45,497 nucleotides of DNA. Source: Christensenellaceae bacterium (GTDB taxonomy: Bacteria > Bacillota > Clostridia > Christensenellales > DTU072). The notes under the pieces are model-generated. The model had not been told where the DNA came from. It ran no database searches and was given only the letters and a program-made list of their open reading frames with translations. Position 1 is the first letter of the stretch; the number at the start of each line of letters is the position of its first letter. Below are positions 27,447 to 35,902 of the stretch, piece by piece. The stretch covers positions 1 to 45,497 of the forward strand of contig JAIRMA010000021.1 of NCBI GenBank assembly GCA_031259085.1. Direction: 5' to 3'. Position numbers and translations under genes: made by a program.

Positions 27447-28877
27447 CTAGAGTTTTAGGCTTTGTTCATAAATCATAACTGAGTGATCAATTTCTTTTTG
27501 AGTTGCAGATGCCCCATATTTATCGACTTCTTGTGCATTTTTTAAACCATGAGATAAACAGAGTGCGCCGCCTATACAACCACCATCACACGCCATGCCT
27601 TCAAAGAAGTTTGCTTCAGCTCTATTTAACTTTAATTTTAATAGGTTAGCATTGATTTCTGTGATTCCGTTCATGGCAATTGGGTTTATGTTTTTAAGCC
27701 CTGCTTTAGCAGCATTTTCTCGAATTCCTTGTGTTATTCCTCCAGATCTAGCAAATATTCTGCCATAAAGGGAAGCATCGTCCATTACGGTTTCTTCTAA
27801 GCTCTCAATTTCTATTTCAAGTGCTGAGAAATAAGCTTGGAGCTCCTCAAACGATAGAACACAGTCAATTGCACCTTTAGTCTTTTCAAGTTTAAATTCC
27901 AATTTTTTTGCGCTGCATGGTCCAATAAAAATTATTTTACAAGTTGGATCTTTTCTTTTAATAACTAATGCTGCTTCGACCATTGGTGAAAGTGATGATG
28001 AAACGTACTTTAAAAGTTCAGGGAATTTCTTTTCAATTAATGATACAAACGCTGGACAACAAGAAGATGTGAGCGTATGCCCAGCTTTAAGCTCATCTAA
28101 TTCTTTATGAATTACGATATCTGCGCCCATTGCAGCTTCAATAACACTATCAAACCCTATTGCTTTTATTCCTGTCACAACTTGGCCCAGTTTTGCATAT
28201 TTAAATTGTGAGATAATAGACGGGGCGACGACTGCATAAACCTTATATGGATTGTCGCTTTGTTTGTTTCGTATTATCCGCATTGCATCTACTATATATG
28301 ATTTGTCAGATATTGCTCCAAAGGGGCATTGATATATACAAGCTCCACAACCGATGCATTTATCAATATCGATTATTATTTTGTCCTCATTAGTTATGCG
28401 AATTGCTTTAACTTTACAACTAGAAATACAAGGACGCTTTTGTTGTATAATTGCACCGTAAGGACATGCGGATATGCATTTGCCGCATTCTACGCACACA
28501 TTTCGATCGATTATCATTCTTTTATCAAATGATTTAATTGCATTCTTGGGACAAACTTCTGTACAACGCTTAGTCAAACAATTTCGACATGATGGGGTTA
28601 CATATAGACATCCTGCAGGGCATTCATCACATGCGATATCAATAACTTCTACTATGTTTGGATTTTTATTATCCCCTCCGAGTGCGAGCTTTATACGTTC
28701 TTGTAAGATAGCTCTTTCCTTAAAAACGCAACATCTAAGATGTGCTTTAGGTCCAGGCGAGATTTTTTTGGGTATTTCTAGGTATAAATCGCTATATTCA
28801 TTATAATATTCGTTACGTATAATTTCCTTAATGACATCATGCTTTAGTTTATGTACAGTGGTGTCAAATAACTTCAT
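27447..28877 (-). CDS. Monomeric [FeFe]-hydrogenase, group B-like
   Basis: The 476-residue iron-sulfur protein should interconvert protons plus reduced ferredoxin and H2. Cysteine-rich ferredoxin-like segments lie at C97-C109, C128-C138 and C174-C184 (C-x2-C-x2-C-x3-C patterns), with an extra pair at C150/C154. The H-cluster motifs are SSCCPAF (271-277; C273 proton relay, C274 ligand), GPCSAKK (319-325; C321) and EGMACDGGCIGG (426-437; C430 and C434). The GPC-x-AKK form, the length and the lack of an N-terminal [2Fe-2S] domain fit group B better than the classical CpI type. The gene stands alone, without the HydEFG maturases, which must be elsewhere if it is active. GGAG is just before the ATG, in the leader ATGGAGCGCAT that also precedes the ArsR gene. 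A fermentative anaerobe is implied. Confidence 0.88.
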   Translation of the reverse strand: MKLFDTTVHKLKHDVIKEIIRNEYYNEYSDLYLEIPKKISPGPKAHLRCCVFKERAILQERIKLALGGDNKNPNIVEVIDIACDECPAGCLYVTPSCRNCLTKRCTEVCPKNAIKSFDKRMIIDRNVCVECGKCISACPYGAIIQQKRPCISSCKVKAIRITNEDKIIIDIDKCIGCGACIYQCPFGAISDKSYIVDAMRIIRNKQSDNPYKVYAVVAPSIISQFKYAKLGQVVTGIKAIGFDSVIEAAMGADIVIHKELDELKAGHTLTSSCCPAFVSLIEKKFPELLKYVSSSLSPMVEAALVIKRKDPTCKIIFIGPCSAKKLEFKLEKTKGAIDCVLSFEELQAYFSALEIEIESLEETVMDDASLYGRIFARSGGITQGIRENAAKAGLKNINPIAMNGITEINANLLKLKLNRAEANFFEGMACDGGCIGGALCLSHGLKNAQEVDKYGASATQKEIDHSVMIYEQSLKL

Positions 28878-29021
28878 ATGCGCTCCATCACAAGAGTTAA
28901 TTTGAATATATGTATGCTAAAAATATATTGTCTGCTTGTGAGACTATTAGTGTTAATAATCATATAGTAGATTTGATTTAAACTTAAAGAGTTCAAGCGG
29001 ATTTATCAAATCACTATATAC

Positions 29022-29050
29022 AATATACTATTATTTACTGATATAGTCAA
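29022..29050 (-). promoter_or_regulatory. Hydrogenase promoter
   Basis: On the minus strand, TTGACT (complement of 29045-29050) and TATATT (complement of 29022-29027) are separated by 17 bases. The predicted leader is about 135 bases. Confidence 0.6.
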
Positions 29051-29616
29051 GCCATTTCTTAAAAAGCGGATTATGTCATTAAAAATAAACATTAATTTCA
29101 CATTGCAAAAATATGTGACTTAAAAAGTAACAATATGTTTTAAAAACGCCTTTTTCCTTAAAACATTTTTATTATAAAAAATCAAATTTGATATTGTAAT
29201 AATTTGATAGGTTATAACAGAAATCATTATTATATTGTAGTTATGTGAGTAAATTAACCATTTATTGATAAGGCATGACTAAATAAATACGTTATTATTT
29301 TCTGTTATTGTTTTATATAATTGATAGAGGAGAACTTAAAAAAAAATATCAATAGTATTTAGAGGTGATGATAACACTAATTATTAATCTAGAGCATGAA
29401 ATATTTATTAATTTTAATTAAAATTGGGTTTGTTAAGATTTATGCACATTAAATGAGTTTCTAGATTACATTGTAGCATAACATTTTTTTTATATTTTTA
29501 AAGCCAGCGAATATACTTGTATTTTTTTTATTTAACCATGCTACAGTTGAATTGTCAATACTATTTATTTTAGTGTAAGGATATATAAATATTCCCTAGT
29601 ATTACAAATTTTTTAT

Positions 29617-29666
29617 TTGACAGTTGAATGATTGATCAATTATAATTATTACAATGATTGATCAAT
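29617..29666 (+). promoter_or_regulatory. Metal-operon promoter with two ATTGATCAAT operators
   Basis: TTGACA (29617-29622) and TATAAT (29641-29646) have an 18-base spacer. The perfect palindrome ATTGATCAAT occurs in the spacer (29631-29640) and again at the expected start point (29657-29666), where ATTGAT-N6-ATCAAT (29657-29674) adds a further inverted repeat. The layout is typical of autoregulation by an ArsR/SmtB repressor. Confidence 0.8.
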
Positions 29667-29694
29667 TAATCAATTGTTTATATGGAGCGCATAA

Positions 29695-30045
29695 ATGAAG
29701 GAATTACAATGTGACTGTGATGCAATTCACTCTGAAACTGTTAAGATGGTGACAAGTTTAATGCCATCGGATCGAGAGTTTAGTTTATTAGAGACTTTTT
29801 TTAAGGTCTTTGCTGATAAAACGAGATCAAAAATATTATGGGCATTGGATGTTAGTGAGTTATGTGTATGTGATTTAGCTGCATTACTTAATATGAGTAA
29901 ATCTGCTATATCACATCAACTTAACAAACTAAAATTGAATAGACTTGTTGATTCAAGGCGTGATGGGAAGGTTGTATTTTATTCACTCATTGATTCTCAT
30001 ATAAAGATGATAATTGAATCGGGGAGAGAACACGTTAACGAATAA
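29695..30045 (+). CDS. ArsR/SmtB-family metal-sensing repressor with two metal sites
   Basis: The 116-residue winged-helix repressor should release DNA when it binds metal. The helix-turn-helix is around 57-80 (DLAALLNMSKSAISHQLNKL). Two metal sites are visible. The CadC-type alpha3 site has C57 and C59 in ELCVCDL, with N-terminal C6 and C8 as likely extra ligands. The SmtB/CzrA alpha5 site D-x-H-x10-H-x2-E is exact: D100, H102, H113, E116. This suggests response to Cd/Pb at the thiolate site and Zn at the interface site, as in CadC. GGAG is 7 bases upstream of the ATG. The gene heads an operon with a small HMA protein and a P1B ATPase, under a promoter flanked by candidate operators. Confidence 0.9.
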   Translation: MKELQCDCDAIHSETVKMVTSLMPSDREFSLLETFFKVFADKTRSKILWALDVSELCVCDLAALLNMSKSAISHQLNKLKLNRLVDSRRDGKVVFYSLIDSHIKMIIESGREHVNE

Positions 30046-30091
30046 CTTTAAGTTGATTTGTTCTAAAAAATTTATTAAACGGAGGTTCAAG

Positions 30092-30316
30092 ATGAAGGTC
30101 GTGTACAAACTTGAAAATTTGTGCTGTGCTAAATGCGCAGATAGTATAGAAAAAGCTGTTGCTAAACTTGATGGTGTTATATCTAGTTTAATTGGATTTA
30201 TGACACAAAAATTAACAATTGAGATAACTAATGAGTCTGACTTAGATTCACTAAAACAAGCTATTTCTAAGATAGTAAAAAAGATCGAGCCAGATGTGAA
30301 ACTAATCAAGCTTTGA
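30092..30316 (+). CDS. Small heavy-metal-associated (HMA) domain protein
   Basis: This 74-residue protein is a single HMA (ferredoxin-like) domain. The ATG at 30092 is chosen because GGAGG lies 6 bases upstream and the domain starts at once (MKVVYKLENLCCAKCADSIE). The usual metal motif GMTC-x2-C is LCCAKC here (residues 10-15), with Cys at 11, 12 and 15, and a hydrophobic core typical of the fold follows. Such domains are normally fused to the N-terminus of CadA/ZntA ATPases. Here it is a separate gene and the ATPase downstream has none, so it is probably a metallochaperone or detached regulatory domain for that pump. It ends with TGA just before the ATPase gene. Confidence 0.82.
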   Translation: MKVVYKLENLCCAKCADSIEKAVAKLDGVISSLIGFMTQKLTIEITNESDLDSLKQAISKIVKKIEPDVKLIKL

Positions 30317-30327
30317 TTTGGGGGAGT

Positions 30328-32181
30328 ATGAAAAAGAATATAATACGATTAATAATTGGCGCTGTATTCTATATACTAGCGCTTGTTATTAATTTAGATA
30401 ATGAGCATGTAGTATTTACAATAATAAAGTTCTTGATACCACTTATAATAGTTGGCGGGGACGTACTCCTTCGTGCTGTTAAGAACATTTTTAGAGGGAA
30501 GGTCTTTGATGAAAATTTTCTAATGACAATAGCTGTAATAGGAGCTTTTCTGATCAATGAATATCCAGAGGCTGTAGCTGTTATGTTGTTTTATCAATTA
30601 GGCGAATTATTCCAAAAATACGCAGTTGATAAATCTAGAAAGTCCATAGCCTCATTGATGGACATACGTCCTGATTTTGCAATGGTATTAGAAAACGATG
30701 AATTAATCAAAAAAGATCCTGAAGATGTTTTGGAGGGTGATATTATTGTGATATCTCCTGGCGAGCGTGTGCCGCTTGATTCAGTTGTAATAGAAGGAAG
30801 CTCATCACTAGATACATCTGCACTAACTGGGGAGTCAATACCGCGTGACACCTTTGTAGGAGCTGATATTTTAAGTGGGTGCATAAATCTGAATGGAAAA
30901 TTGACTGCAAGAGTTATAAAGTCATTTTCCGAATCCACTGTTGTAAGGATTCTTGATTTAGTTGAAAACGCAAGCACAAAAAAATCCAAGTCGGAAAATT
31001 TCATTACAAAATTTGCGAGTGTTTATTCACCAATAGTAGTGTTTATAGCGGTTTTTCTAGCACTAATACCTCCGCTATTTTTAAGATTAGACTGGAGCAC
31101 TTGGATTTATAGAGCTTTAACCTTTCTAGTTGTATCATGCCCATGCGCATTAGTCGTATCTGTTCCAATGAGTTTTTTTGGTGGGCTAGGAGGTGCATCC
31201 AAAAATGGCGTGTTGATAAAGGGCAGTATATATTTAGAAGAACTAGCAAAAACAGAAACTATTGTATTTGATAAAACAGGAACGCTGACGCGTGGTGTCT
31301 TTGAAGTAATTGACATCAACCCACAAAATGATCTAACGGGCGAGGAGTTGATAGAGATTGCTGCTCATGTTGAGAATTATTCGACACATCCTATTGCGTC
31401 ATCTATAAAAAGAGCATTTAGGGGTAAAATTGATTTAACACTAATAGGTGAGTCTAAAGAAATAGCTGGATTTGGGATGGAGACTGTATATAAGGATGAG
31501 ATTTATTTTGCAGGAAAGGCGGAGCTCATGAAATCACTAGATGTATTGTTCTCTGAAAAAGAAGATTTAGCGGGCGCTGCAGTTCATATTTCGAAAGGCA
31601 ACCAGTATTTAGGTAGCATTTTGATAGCTGATACAAACAAATGCGATGCAAAAGATGCTATAACCGGACTCAAGAGGATTGGAATTAAGAAGACTGTCAT
31701 GTTAACAGGTGATGTCAAAAAAGTTGCAGACAAGGTAGGTAGTGAATTAGGTATCGACTATACTTATTCTAATCTCTTACCTGACCAAAAGCTAAAAATG
31801 ATTGAAGATTTGTTGAACAAGAATACTTCACGTGGTACTTTAGCGTTTGTAGGAGACGGTATAAATGATGCCCCAGCGCTAGCTAGAGCTGACATTGGAA
31901 TTGCAATGGGTGGATTAGGCTCAGATGCAGCAATTGAAGCTGCAGATGTTGTTCTTATGACGGATGAACCGTCAAAGCTAATAAAAGCTATATCCGTGTC
32001 GAGGAAGACACTTAATATTGCTAAACAAAATATTATATTTGCATTAGGTATTAAGGCTAGTGTATTAATTTTAAGTGCGTTTGGATTAGTATCTATGTGG
32101 ATTGCCGTTTTTGCTGATGTAGGAGTTTGTTTTTTGGCGGTTTTAAATGCACTAAGAGCATTAGGTTCAGACAAGGCTTAA
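30328..32181 (+). CDS. cadA: P1B-2-type heavy-metal (Zn/Cd/Pb) exporting ATPase
   Basis: This 617-residue pump starts at ATG 30328, directly after GGGGGAGT; an in-frame TTG at 30313 overlapping the HMA stop is possible. Visible P-type motifs (numbered from this ATG) are TGES (167-170), the phosphorylation motif DKTGTLT (D315), the heavy-metal HP motif in STHPIASS, and GDGINDAPAL. The membrane metal motif CPC (271-273, in SCPCALV), Lys in the following helix (LGIKAS) and the last-helix ADVG define the P1B-2 class, which exports Zn, Cd and Pb. No N-terminal metal-binding domain is present; the preceding small gene supplies one. It is the last gene of the operon headed by the ArsR-type repressor, so metal-induced expression is expected. 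Which metal is exported cannot be told from sequence. Confidence 0.9.
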   Translation: MKKNIIRLIIGAVFYILALVINLDNEHVVFTIIKFLIPLIIVGGDVLLRAVKNIFRGKVFDENFLMTIAVIGAFLINEYPEAVAVMLFYQLGELFQKYAVDKSRKSIASLMDIRPDFAMVLENDELIKKDPEDVLEGDIIVISPGERVPLDSVVIEGSSSLDTSALTGESIPRDTFVGADILSGCINLNGKLTARVIKSFSESTVVRILDLVENASTKKSKSENFITKFASVYSPIVVFIAVFLALIPPLFLRLDWSTWIYRALTFLVVSCPCALVVSVPMSFFGGLGGASKNGVLIKGSIYLEELAKTETIVFDKTGTLTRGVFEVIDINPQNDLTGEELIEIAAHVENYSTHPIASSIKRAFRGKIDLTLIGESKEIAGFGMETVYKDEIYFAGKAELMKSLDVLFSEKEDLAGAAVHISKGNQYLGSILIADTNKCDAKDAITGLKRIGIKKTVMLTGDVKKVADKVGSELGIDYTYSNLLPDQKLKMIEDLLNKNTSRGTLAFVGDGINDAPALARADIGIAMGGLGSDAAIEAADVVLMTDEPSKLIKAISVSRKTLNIAKQNIIFALGIKASVLILSAFGLVSMWIAVFADVGVCFLAVLNALRALGSDKA

Positions 32182-32287
32182 CTTCAAAAACAAACCTAAA
32201 GATTGATCTTAGTAATGAATTTCAAAGATTGATTTTTTACATTATTGTCATAAAACGTGCATTATTTAAACAAATTCTCAATACATA

Positions 32288-32316
32288 TTGACATTCATGT
32301 TAAAATGAAGTAGAAT
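32288..32316 (+). promoter_or_regulatory. Promoter of the GH16 lipoprotein gene
   Basis: TTGACA (32288-32293) and TAGAAT (32311-32316) have a 17-base spacer. The predicted leader is about 27 bases, containing AGGGA 6 bases before the ATG. Confidence 0.7.
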
Positions 32317-32349
32317 TAATACAAAAATTAATTTAGGCAGGGATAGACT

Positions 32350-33384
32350 ATGCGGTATCTTAAGTTTTTTACAGTTATGATTATTTTCTCGGTGTTGGCA
32401 TCGATTTTGTTTGCGTGCGGATATCCGTTAAAGCCTGATAATTCAAACTTAGATAACGAGAAGTTTCAAGAATATCTACAATTACCAGATTTAATAAATG
32501 CTGGAACTGATGAAACGACCGCTAATGAAAGTGGCTGGTATGAGACATTGATAGAGAATTTTGATGGTGACTCTTTTGATATTACTAAGTGGACATACTC
32601 ACCTCAAGCGTATAGAACAAAGACAAATTCTTTTGTACATCCTGAATACACATCGTACTGGAGTGGGGATATGGTATCTGTTAAGAACGGAAATCTTGAA
32701 ATCACCTCCGAGCAAAAGAGAAATTACACTTCATCTGATGGGATTTACAAAAATACGTCAGGTAGATTTACAGGCGGTATTGAGACACGACTAGGTATCA
32801 GAAATTCTGATGATGTAGTTGTAACGCAAGAGACATACTTTAAACAGGCATTTGGCTATTATGAAACGAGAGTCAGATTTCCTAAAGAGGAAGGATTGTG
32901 GACATCATTTTGGCTTCAAACAGATTCTCAAGGCCAAATTGGGAATGATGGTGAGGATGGTACAGAAATAGACGTCTATGAGTCATGTTTTATAAAGAAT
33001 CCATCATACATGGGGCATGCATTAACATGGGATGGCTATGCTGGATACAGTAATGGGGCTGGTTATAAAGGAAATTTTGAATCAACGATATCTGATTTTT
33101 ATAATGATTTCCATACATTTGCTTTACTCTGGACTCCTGTATGCTACGTTTTCTTTATAGACGGCAATCCCACGTGGGTCACAGACGAGGGTGGAGTTTC
33201 AAAGGTAGAGGCCTATTTACGTTTGACTGTAGAAATAGATGAGGGCGACACATGGGGCCCACACGCACAAATAATTGGACCATATAGATCCAAAGGCTCA
33301 ATATTCTATGTTGATTACGTAAAAGTATATCAAAACACGGGTTTTATAGAACATATTAAAAAGGCATCCGATTTTAGAATATAA
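32350..33384 (+). CDS. Glycoside hydrolase family 16 lipoprotein (laminarinase-like)
   Basis: The 344-residue precursor has a lipoprotein signal peptide ending in LFAC, with Cys23 as the lipidation site, so the enzyme should be tethered outside the cell. Residues about 63-336 form a GH16 beta-sandwich. The catalytic motif is EIDVYE (206-211), with E206 the nucleophile and E211 the acid/base; the extra residue relative to EIDIE marks the beta-bulge, laminarinase-like branch. Upstream, FGYYETRVRFP and GLWTSFWLQ are typical family segments, and FHTFALLWTP and the final FYVDYVKVYQ complete the domain. Substrates in this branch include beta-1,3-glucans, agar and carrageenan; which one applies cannot be told. 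It has its own promoter and a terminator at 33421-33453. Soluble products would feed fermentation. Confidence 0.9.
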   Translation: MRYLKFFTVMIIFSVLASILFACGYPLKPDNSNLDNEKFQEYLQLPDLINAGTDETTANESGWYETLIENFDGDSFDITKWTYSPQAYRTKTNSFVHPEYTSYWSGDMVSVKNGNLEITSEQKRNYTSSDGIYKNTSGRFTGGIETRLGIRNSDDVVVTQETYFKQAFGYYETRVRFPKEEGLWTSFWLQTDSQGQIGNDGEDGTEIDVYESCFIKNPSYMGHALTWDGYAGYSNGAGYKGNFESTISDFYNDFHTFALLWTPVCYVFFIDGNPTWVTDEGGVSKVEAYLRLTVEIDEGDTWGPHAQIIGPYRSKGSIFYVDYVKVYQNTGFIEHIKKASDFRI

Positions 33385-33420
33385 ACTAGCGCGCACTAAA
33401 ATTATAAACAAATTTATTTT

Positions 33421-33453
33421 AAGCAACTCTATATTTAGATTTGCTTAATTTTT
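33421..33453 (+). terminator. Terminator of the GH16 gene
   Basis: AAGCAA-C-TCTA (33421-33431) pairs with TAGA-T-TTGCTT (33436-33446), with one mismatch and a 4-base loop, followed by AATTTTTA. It is 37 bases after the stop codon. Confidence 0.7.
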
Positions 33454-33563
33454 ATCTAAATAGATAAAAAGGAGTATTATCTTGATTTATATATCATTAT
33501 TAGGTAGTAATCAATGGGATATATAAAACTAGTATTAGTGATGGGCATTAATTCAAATTTATA

Positions 33564-33592
33564 TTGCAATTTTATTAAAATTATGATATTAT
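33564..33592 (+). promoter_or_regulatory. nfeD-floT promoter (TTGCAA -35, extended -10)
   Basis: TTGCAA (33564-33569) and TATTAT (33587-33592) have a 17-base spacer, with TGA before the -10 (extended -10). The leader is about 98 bases. Confidence 0.6.
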
Positions 33593-33696
33593 TATAAAGA
33601 CTAAAGCAGTTAATTTGCCCGCAATTTTAGTGATGTAAAACATATAGTTTAATTAAGGGCTATATGATTTAGTTAGAAATAATTGGAGGTATTAGT

Positions 33697-34257
33697 ATGT
33701 GGTATGAAGGCTTATCTGTGCTTGAGAAATGTTATTTTTATTTAGCTGTAATTGCTTCAGCAATTTTACTAGTCCAAACTATCCTCTTACTAATAGGCGG
33801 GGGAGATTCTGATTCGTCATCAGATGTTGATATTGGAGATGTTGATAGCTTACAGTTATTTACGATACGTGGCTTAGTTGCATTCTTCTGTATCTCAGGA
33901 TGGTCGGGGTTACTTTTCTGTTCAATCGAAGCACTACCAATCTGGGTTAGCATAATTTTATCATTGATATTAGGCGTTGCTGCATTCTTTGCTGTGGCAT
34001 TTATGTTTAAACTGATGAACAAATTGCAACAAGACGGAACATTCAGTGCTAAGGATGCTGTCGGGAACATTGGAGATGTTTATATTCCAATAGGTGCCTC
34101 TAAAACCAAAACAGGTAAAGTTACTGTTATTGTATCTGGGCGCTTGATGGAAATGGATGCTGTAACAGACTCAGATCGTGATTTAAAATCTGGGGAAAAG
34201 ATAAAAGTCACTGGCATATTAGATGGAAATGTTTTGATAGTATCACCTGATCTTTAG
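33697..34257 (+). CDS. NfeD-family membrane protein, flotillin partner
   Basis: The 186-residue protein has three membrane segments (about 16-34, 55-75 and 78-103) and a C-terminal OB-fold-like domain (about 120-184, DAVGNIGDVYIPIG... VSGRLMEMDAV ... GEKIKVTGILDGNVLIVSPD), the short NfeD type resembling YuaF. Such proteins are encoded next to flotillins and act with them in membrane microdomains. An acidic Asp/Ser linker (35-50) joins the first helix to the rest. GGAGGTATTAGT before the ATG is nearly identical to the site before floT. The flotillin gene follows after 123 bases with no visible promoter or terminator, so the two form an operon. Confidence 0.88.
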   Translation: MWYEGLSVLEKCYFYLAVIASAILLVQTILLLIGGGDSDSSSDVDIGDVDSLQLFTIRGLVAFFCISGWSGLLFCSIEALPIWVSIILSLILGVAAFFAVAFMFKLMNKLQQDGTFSAKDAVGNIGDVYIPIGASKTKTGKVTVIVSGRLMEMDAVTDSDRDLKSGEKIKVTGILDGNVLIVSPDL

Positions 34258-34380
34258 TCTTAACTTAAAAAAATAAACAAACAGCAATATTTTTTTATGC
34301 ATACAGATTGGATTCTAATCAAGATATCAAGATAGAGTGTAGTGTATATTACATTTATAATAACAAACGGAGGAATTAGT

Positions 34381-35835
34381 ATGTTATTTTATTTAAGTGC
34401 GGCACAAGAAGGTGGCAATGTTGGTTTAATCGTCGGTTTAATCATTGCTATTGTATTTATTGTGTCCACGTCAATTTTTGTTTTTGCCACGAGATACAAG
34501 AAATGTCCATCTGACAAGATTATGGTCATTTATGGTAAAGTTGGGAACAACAAAGATGGTGGCAAACAATCAGCGTTATGTATTCATGGTGGTGCGAAGT
34601 TGATCTTACCACTATTACAACAATACGCGTTCTTAGATTTAACACCGTTTTCAATTCAGGTTGATCTACGAAATGCGTTGTCGCGTCAAAACATTCGTGT
34701 TGATGTTCCATCCAGCTTTACTGTCGGTATTTCTACTGAACCAGGAGTTATGCAAAATGCTGCTGAACGTCTACTGGGACTTTCTCAACAATTAGTTCAA
34801 GACTTAGCAAAAGATATTATATTTGGACAATTGCGTTTAGTAATCGCCACAATGGAAATTGAAGAAATCAATACGGACCGTGATAAATTCCTAGAAGCTG
34901 TATCATCTAACGTTGAGACAGAGCTTAGAAAAATCGGATTGAGACTTATTAACGTTAACGTCACAGACATAAGTGATGAATCTGGTTATATCAACGCTTT
35001 GGGTAGGGAAGCAGCTGCTAAAGCTATAAATGATGCAAAGAAGTCAGTGGCTGAAAAAGATCGTGACGGTGCAATTGGTGAAGCTAATGCGAGGCGTGAT
35101 CAGCGTATTGAAGTATCATATGCAGAGTCTACTGCAATAGATGGTGAAAATAAAGCACGTATTTTGATAGCTGAATCTGATTCCTTGAGAAGAGAACGCG
35201 AGGCGGAAGCATTAAGACGCGCAATTGCTACAGAAAAAATTCAATCCGCAAAAGCGTCAGAAGAGGCCTACGCTGCTGAACGTGAAGCAGAAATTGCCCG
35301 TGCAGAAAGAGAGCGTGCTACTCAACATGCTGACGTTATAGTAGCAACTCAAATAGCAAAAGAAAAACTAGAGCTTGAAGCAGAAGCCCAAGCTGAACAA
35401 ACAAGAAGAAAAGCACGTGGTGAAGCTGATGGTTCATTTAGCAAAATGGAAGCACAAGCACGTGGTTTCATGGAGATCTTATCTAAACAAGCTTCTGGTC
35501 TGTCTGAGATTGTTAAAGCTGCAGGAAATTCACCAAGCGAGGCTGTTAAACTTATGATAGCTGACAAAATTGAGGATCTCATTAAGATTCAAGTTGAGGC
35601 AATTAAAAACATTAAGATTGATAAGATTACAGTTTGGGACAACGGGTCAGAAAAAAATGGGACAACGTCTACTGCCAATTTCTTATCAGGGCTCATGAAG
35701 AGTGTACCTCCTTTGCAGGAATTATTTAACATGGCTGGGATGCAATTACCTACATTTTTAGGTAAGGACGCAACAACTACTATTGTCCCTCCTGAACCCA
35801 AATTACCTGCAACCAGATCAAAAAAGCAAGCTTAA
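34381..35835 (+). CDS. floT: Flotillin (SPFH-domain membrane scaffold protein)
   Basis: The start at 34381 is chosen because GGAGG lies about 7 bases upstream; an in-frame ATG at 34342 has none. The 484-residue protein has an N-terminal hydrophobic segment (about 12-34), an SPFH/band-7 domain (about 35-210, with PFSIQVDLRNALSRQNI and the LRKIGLRLINVNVTDI signature), a long Glu/Ala/Arg-rich coiled coil (about 210-370, including EAEIARAERERATQ) characteristic of flotillins, and a C-terminal part with LQELFNMAGMQLP. It forms large membrane-bound assemblies that organise signalling and protease complexes; in B. subtilis flotillins associate with FtsH, also present in this window. It is the second gene after nfeD and is followed by a strong terminator. 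Confidence 0.93.
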   Translation: MLFYLSAAQEGGNVGLIVGLIIAIVFIVSTSIFVFATRYKKCPSDKIMVIYGKVGNNKDGGKQSALCIHGGAKLILPLLQQYAFLDLTPFSIQVDLRNALSRQNIRVDVPSSFTVGISTEPGVMQNAAERLLGLSQQLVQDLAKDIIFGQLRLVIATMEIEEINTDRDKFLEAVSSNVETELRKIGLRLINVNVTDISDESGYINALGREAAAKAINDAKKSVAEKDRDGAIGEANARRDQRIEVSYAESTAIDGENKARILIAESDSLRREREAEALRRAIATEKIQSAKASEEAYAAEREAEIARAERERATQHADVIVATQIAKEKLELEAEAQAEQTRRKARGEADGSFSKMEAQARGFMEILSKQASGLSEIVKAAGNSPSEAVKLMIADKIEDLIKIQVEAIKNIKIDKITVWDNGSEKNGTTSTANFLSGLMKSVPPLQELFNMAGMQLPTFLGKDATTTIVPPEPKLPATRSKKQA

Positions 35836-35862
35836 TAATATACCTTATAGTATTTGTGTAAT

Positions 35863-35902
35863 AATGTGTCATTTGTAAACCAAATGGCACATTATTTTTT
35901 TA
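35863..35902 (+). terminator. Rho-independent terminator of nfeD-floT
   Basis: A 13-base stem, AATGTGTCATTTG (35863-35875) with CAAATGGCACATT (35881-35893), has one G-U pair and a 5-base loop, and is followed by ATTTTTTTT. It begins 28 bases after the floT stop. Confidence 0.92.

Larger units (their letters stand above)
28878..29694. other. Divergent intergenic region between the hydrogenase and the metal operon
   Basis: These 817 AT-rich bases hold the hydrogenase promoter (29022-29050) and the metal-operon promoter/operator (29617-29666). The middle 550 bases show no gene or clear structure. Confidence 0.6.
33385..33696. other. Intergenic region between the GH16 gene and nfeD
   Basis: These 312 bases contain the GH16 terminator (33421-33453), the near-perfect palindrome TTTTTATCTA-AA-TAGATAAAAA (33449-33470) followed by GGAG, and the nfeD-floT promoter (33564-33592). 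A 14-codon TTG-started frame after that GGAG is too short to support as a gene. Confidence 0.55.

Noticed and set aside
30014-30091. Longer N-terminus for the HMA protein
   Set aside because: It would overlap the repressor gene; GGAGG six bases before the ATG at 30092 and the immediate start of the domain favour the shorter form.
4096-32181. Mollicute code with TGA as Trp
   Set aside because: TGA ends the 685-aa lipoprotein, TF2 and the HMA protein at sensible places with new starts or terminators following, and Trp is encoded by TGG throughout.
33474-33525. 14-codon TTG-started leader peptide upstream of nfeD
   Set aside because: It has GGAG before it but is too short and of random composition; nothing else supports translation.
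34342-34380. Upstream in-frame ATG for flotillin
   Set aside because: It has no ribosome binding site, while GGAGG precedes the ATG at 34381.
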